Source: Diphasiastrum complanatum (lineage: Eukaryota; Streptophyta; Lycopodiopsida; Lycopodiales; Lycopodiaceae). Taken from it: 64,000 bases of DNA. The stretch is taken from contig CM055093.1 of NCBI GenBank assembly GCA_029204225.1, positions 1,226,117 through 1,290,116 on the forward strand, in the 5' to 3' direction. Of this stretch, positions 60,205-64,000 are shown piece by piece; the first letter of the stretch is position 1, and the number at the start of each line of letters is the position of its first letter. Under the pieces are notes generated by a model. It saw only the letters and a program-made list of their open reading frames with translations. It was not told where the DNA came from and made no database searches. Made by a program: the position numbers and the translations under genes.

Positions 60205-60928
60205 TGTTGATTTCACACGTGTGGACTGTCCACAACATGTACTTGTGATCTCCTAAGGTGTGTAGATGCACCAAGATCAAGACTAGATTGAGATTCAAGA
60301 TCTATGGCAAAAACACACTACTACATGCATTCAATCACTTCCAACTCTCACTCACACGTGTGGGAGGTATTAAAAAATTATTCTAAGTAAAAACAAGTTG
60401 CTCTCCTCAAGTAGAGAGAGAAAAACCATCATGAGCTCTCGGGTAGAGAGAGAAAGCTAGAATTCCAATGACACTCAAAATCCACACAATCACCAAATCA
60501 ATTAGATCCAAAATGAGGAGTACAATGATACTAGTAGATCCACGAGCTACCACTATGCTTAACTATGATTGGACCACACTTTGTCACCTCTTAATCCTAT
60601 TGGACCATTGATCCATGCACCTCTCAATTCTATTGGACTATATTCAAGCACACCTCAAATTCCTATTGGACCTCACATGGTTCCACCTCTAAATCCTATT
60701 GGACCTCTTAGAATTCATCAAACAAAAGCATTACACTTGTCTACACTCTAATTGGCACGAGTTTAGCCTCTTACTCTATTTTGGCTCAATAGTGGCATTA
60801 CAAGTGGAAATGCATAATTTGCCATCGATGCCAAATTTGTTCCTATCAACATCCTACACCTAGATGCTTGATATAAAAAACATAAGACCCCTATATCTAA
60901 CATAGATAATCTTTTTCAATTCTTCACA
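60205..60928 (-). repeat. 3' LTR of RLC-17
   Basis: 724 bp, plus strand TGTTGATTTCAC...TTCTTCACA. Two CACACGTGTG palindromes occur at 60214-60223 and 60353-60362. The flank before it, TTCAA, is one target copy. The polypurine tract at 60929-60942 reads TTTTTTAGGAGGAG on the minus strand. Confidence 0.9.
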
Positions 60929-61079
60929 CTCCTCCTAAAAAATTATCTATGAAGATTTAAGCATTGATCTTGATATAACTCCAAGATTAGATTTATGCTT
61001 GATGAAAGTACTTTTGCTCAAAGGCTTGGTGAGTAGATCGGCAATACAAGAGGACGAGTTGACATCCTCCAAATAGATT

Positions 61080-61440
61080 TCTCCTCAAATAAGCTTTTCT
61101 CTCACAAAATGGTGAGCCACTTCTATGTGCTTGCTTCTTGCATGAAATATGGGATGATTGGCAAGAGCTTGGGCCGAGATGTTACCTTGATGCACTTTAG
61201 CTCCATTAATAACCTCTTGATCCAAAGCACCTCTTTGGTAGTTGTAGTGAGTGCTTTGTACTCGGCCTCACATGAAGAGAGATATATAGTATCTTCCTTT
61301 TTGGAATGCCAAGATATTAGATTGCCTCCAAGAAAGATAGTGTATGCACTTATAGACTTTCGATCCATCTTGTCACTTGCAAAGTCCGAATCCGAGTAGC
61401 CAACAATGGATAGATCTTCACTTTTATAAAGTAGACCATA
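61080..61440 (-). pseudogene. copia RNase H and RT C-terminus (RLC-17)
   Basis: YSDSDFASDKMDRKSISAY, FFLGGNLISW-type block (here IFLGGNLISWHSKKEDTIYL), SSCEAEYKALTTTTKEVLW and IKRLLMELK. It then changes frame. Preceded by the deletion junction at about 61450. Confidence 0.88.
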
Positions 61441-61640
61441 ATCACAAGATGAAGATACATATCTTAGAATGCCATAATTCCTCCATAGAGAGCTTGTTCA
61501 CAAGAGCAACATTACAAGCATTCACATACTCATCTGGATCTAGTTTATAGATGCCTCCAAATCTAGATCCTAATGCAAGTATCTCATCATTCTTCTTGGT
61601 AAGCTTAGGTACATACAGAACTTTAGAGAGAGAAAGAACT

Positions 61641-62659
61641 TTAGAGGAGGCAAGCTTCAAGGGAATGCTCCCTATGCTTCAATAGGACATTCAAAATCAT
61701 TTGTAGTGTATATTGATTTCTTGACTCCATCATAAGGTGCAATAGAAGAGAAAGAGTCCTTGGAGCTACACATATGTGAAGAGGCTCCACTATCAATATA
61801 CCATAGGCCGTCCTCCTTGAAAGGAGTAGATGAGAAACTAGATACCATAAGAGATCCCTCTCATCACTTGCAATAGTGTCTTCATTCTCATTGGTAATGT
61901 TGGCTTGCTTGAGTTGATTCTTCTTCTTGAAGCAATTGGTGGCATAATGGTCTTTCTTGCCACAATAAAAGCACTTGATCTTCTTCTTTTTGTGCTTGGA
62001 TGATGAAGCATTAGATGAATCATCTTCCTCCTCATCTTTGTCTTTGGATATGACTTTGTCCTTGCTTGAGGATGGTTGATGTTGGTTCTTGCTCCTCCCT
62101 TTGTGCTTATCCTTGGCAAAGAGAGCTTTGCCATCATTATGAGTGAGAGAGAGCTTGTACTCTTGTCTTGATTCTTCTGAGATTAGCACACTTTGGAGAG
62201 CCTCCAAACTTGGTAGCTCCTCGTTAATGGCATAGGATTGGACAAGGTTATCAAATTCACTTCTCAAGCCATTGAGAATGACTGGAACTAGCTCATTTTG
62301 ATTGATGGAATTACCAATACAAGCAGGTTATCTATGAATATCTTTTACTCTCAAAACATAACTAGATGCACTCTCATCACTCTTTTGGCTACTTTGAAGA
62401 TTTGATTCCTAAGAGTGAGAAGCCTAGAGGTATTCTTAGCCTCATAGATAGTCTTGAGACAATCCCAAGCTTCTTTGGTTGTTGTACAAGTACCTATCTC
62501 CCTCAATATCTCATTAGAGACATTCATCTTAATGTAGTGGAGAGCCATCCTAGCTCTCTTTTTGTATTTTTGAACTGCTTGAAGAACTTGTGGTTCTTCT
62601 TCAAGGCCAAGAACTATGTCCATCACATCTTGAAGGATCAAGATGGACTCCATCCTCAT
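61641..62659 (-). pseudogene. gag and protease (RLC-17)
   Basis: Gag N-terminus at 62351-62659 (MESILILQDVMDIVLG, NVSNEILREIG, KEAWDCLKTIYEAKNTSR). The second frame at 61641-62267 has a Lys-rich stretch and the zinc knuckle CFYCGKKDHYATNC. The protease centre WYIDSGASSHMCSS lies at about 61780-61850 in a third frame, with the Asp present. Frameshifts near 62300 and 61870. Confidence 0.85.
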
Positions 62660-63467
62660 TTTCCAAATTGAATAGTTTGAGTGGACAATCTTTCACTTGG
62701 TTCCAACAAGGATGAACCCATTGAAGACATTTGAAGTGAAGAAAACTCAAATGATGAACAATAAATGTTGCTACACACTCTCAATAGGATCCAATAATAG
62801 AGTACTATCTCCTCCTATGAAATATCTTGCAACTATTTGTGAATTGATTCTCACTAGCTACACAAATCTCTCTAAAACAAGATCTATTTCACATCAAATG
62901 ATGGAGTATGGGCAAAGTTAGGATAAAACACTCTTAGCACGTGTGAAGTACACTAAGAAACCAAATTTGACTCAAATACAATGATATTGCATGAAACAAA
63001 ATGGCTAGGATCTCAAAACAGTGCCTAGATCACATATAGATGAGATTGGTAAGCATACAACTATGATTTTGGATCAACCAAGCAATCTCTTGACCAAAAC
63101 AAATGTGTCCACCCAGGTCTAGGTGCCCTACCTAACCCTCTTCAAAAGTTTATAACTTCTGATACTCTCAACCAAATGGAATGAAACTGAATACATCAAA
63201 AACTAGACAAAAATAGCTTCAAAACACGCTATCAAGCAAGATAAATGGATCAAGAATGAGAGAGAACTTCCAAACTGAATTTGGATGTTCATGTCTGAGC
63301 ACCTGATTCCGTACAGTACCAGGTCAAACCCAATCAATGTCCTTTTGATCTCTTTTGATCCAAAATTGAACAAGATAGCTAGGAAAATGGACCTTGACAA
63401 TTTCTAGCTCAAGATTGATGAATAGTTTTCACTTAAATGGATCAAAATGCATGGTAACCTTAGGTAG
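62660..63467 (-). other. RLC-17 leader
   Basis: Non-coding. CACGTG at 62938-62943 lies about 530 bases from the primer site. Confidence 0.7.
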
Positions 63468-63479
63468 GCTCTGATACCA
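63468..63479 (-). other. primer binding site (Met tRNA), RLC-17
   Basis: Minus strand TGGTATCAGAGC, perfect, abutting the LTR start at 63480. Confidence 0.93.
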
Positions 63480-64000
63480 TGTTGATTTCACACATGTGGA
63501 CTGTCCACAACATGTACTTGTGATCTCCTAAGGTGTGTAGATGCACCAAGATCAAGATTAGATTGAGATTCAAGATCTATCTTTGAATCTATGGCAAAAA
63601 GACACTACTACATGCATTCAATCACTTCCAACTCTCACTCACACATGTGGGAAGTATTAAAAAATTATTCTAAGTAAAAATAAGCTGCTCTCCTCGAGTA
63701 GAGAGAGAAAAACCATCATGAGCTCTCGGGTAGAGAGAGAAAGCTAGAAATCCAATGACACTCAAAATCCACACAATCACCAAACCAATTAGATCCAAAA
63801 TGAGGAGTACAATGATACTAGTAGATCCACGAGCTACCACTATGCTTAACTATGATTGGACCACACTTTGTCACCTCTTAATCCTATTGGACCATTGATC
63901 CATGCACCTCTTAATTCTATTGGACTATATTCAAGCATACCTCAAATTCCTATTGGACCTCACATGGTTCCACCTCTAAATCCTTTTGGACCTCTTAGAA
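63480..64000 (-). repeat. 5' LTR of RLC-17, truncated by the window
   Basis: Matches 60205 onward with few changes, including a 12-bp insertion near 63581 (CTTTGAATCTAT). Confidence 0.92.

Larger units (their letters stand above)
60205..64000 (-). mobile_element. RLC-17, copia element with large internal deletion (continues off window)
   Basis: 3' LTR 60205-60928 and 5' LTR from 63480 (cut by the window end). Internal sequence holds gag, protease and RNase H. Integrase and most of RT are missing through a deletion joining the GAG-pre-integrase region (MEELWHSK at 61450-61490) to the end of RT (LRYVSSSCDYGLLYK). The RLC-1 gag is its nearest relative in the window. Primer site and polypurine tract are conserved. 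Confidence 0.9.

Overview
The window is nuclear DNA of a land plant. It is a graveyard of LTR retrotransposons around one intact host gene. Evidence for a plant: Ty1/copia elements primed by the plant initiator-Met tRNA (binding site TGGTATCAGAGC), a Ty3/gypsy remnant with a tRNA-Asp-like primer site, a Mutator-type MITE with a 9-bp target duplication, a probable CACTA fragment, and an eight-exon GH9 endo-beta-1,4-glucanase. The glucanase introns are short (roughly 115-240 bp), which would suit a non-flowering plant, but the species cannot be named from this sequence. There are no bacterial genes, rRNA genes or CRISPR arrays.

Layout. Copia element RLC-1 (minus; 3' LTR lies off the window) fills 1-4749 and sits in a CACTA-like fragment. 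4887-7540 holds nothing recognisable. An LTR with primer site (7842-8274) interrupts a tRNA-like sequence. From 8.9 to 20.0 kb there is a nest. LARD-3 lacks pol and is split by a solo LTR (9329-10097, TSD TAAGA). Next to it is LARD-5 (11124-17261, TSD CAACT), inserted at a copia-integrase/gypsy-protease junction. Then comes gypsy element RLG-6 (17267-20025). RLC-7 (plus, 22257-26493) has a primer site after its second LTR. A MITE lies at 27271-27732. RLC-11 (plus, 28638-32340) carries a solo LTR (31174-31992, TSD AAGCA) inside its integrase. RLC-13 (minus, 32725-36953) has lost its 5' end next to LARD-14 (minus, 36954-41899), which encodes zinc-knuckle and repeated unknown proteins but no pol. 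RLC-15 (minus, 42409-47336, TSD ATTTA) is complete in outline but has AGTTAA...TTAACT LTR ends and has lost its RT core. 47.3-48.9 kb holds gene-like exons and a 28-bp perfect hairpin. RLC-16 (plus) is cut off in gag at about 50178. The glucanase gene occupies 52156-54666 (minus). 54.7-60.2 kb is mostly non-coding, with small tandem repeats and a LINE-like zinc-finger fragment. RLC-17 (minus, 60205 to beyond 64000) lost integrase and most of RT by internal deletion.

How the parts relate. The glucanase is the only gene I judge functional: every exon is open, every intron is GT-AG, and the catalytic motifs are present. The retroelements are nearly all defective. Several structurally complete ones (LARD-5, RLC-15, RLC-17) lack RT, so they must have moved, or been deleted, using proteins from other copies. 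The best leads for something new are three: the repeated pol-less protein shared by LARD-14 and LARD-3; the recurrent CACACGTGTG palindrome in the LTRs and leaders of three copia families; and the AGTTAA...TTAACT LTR ends of RLC-15.
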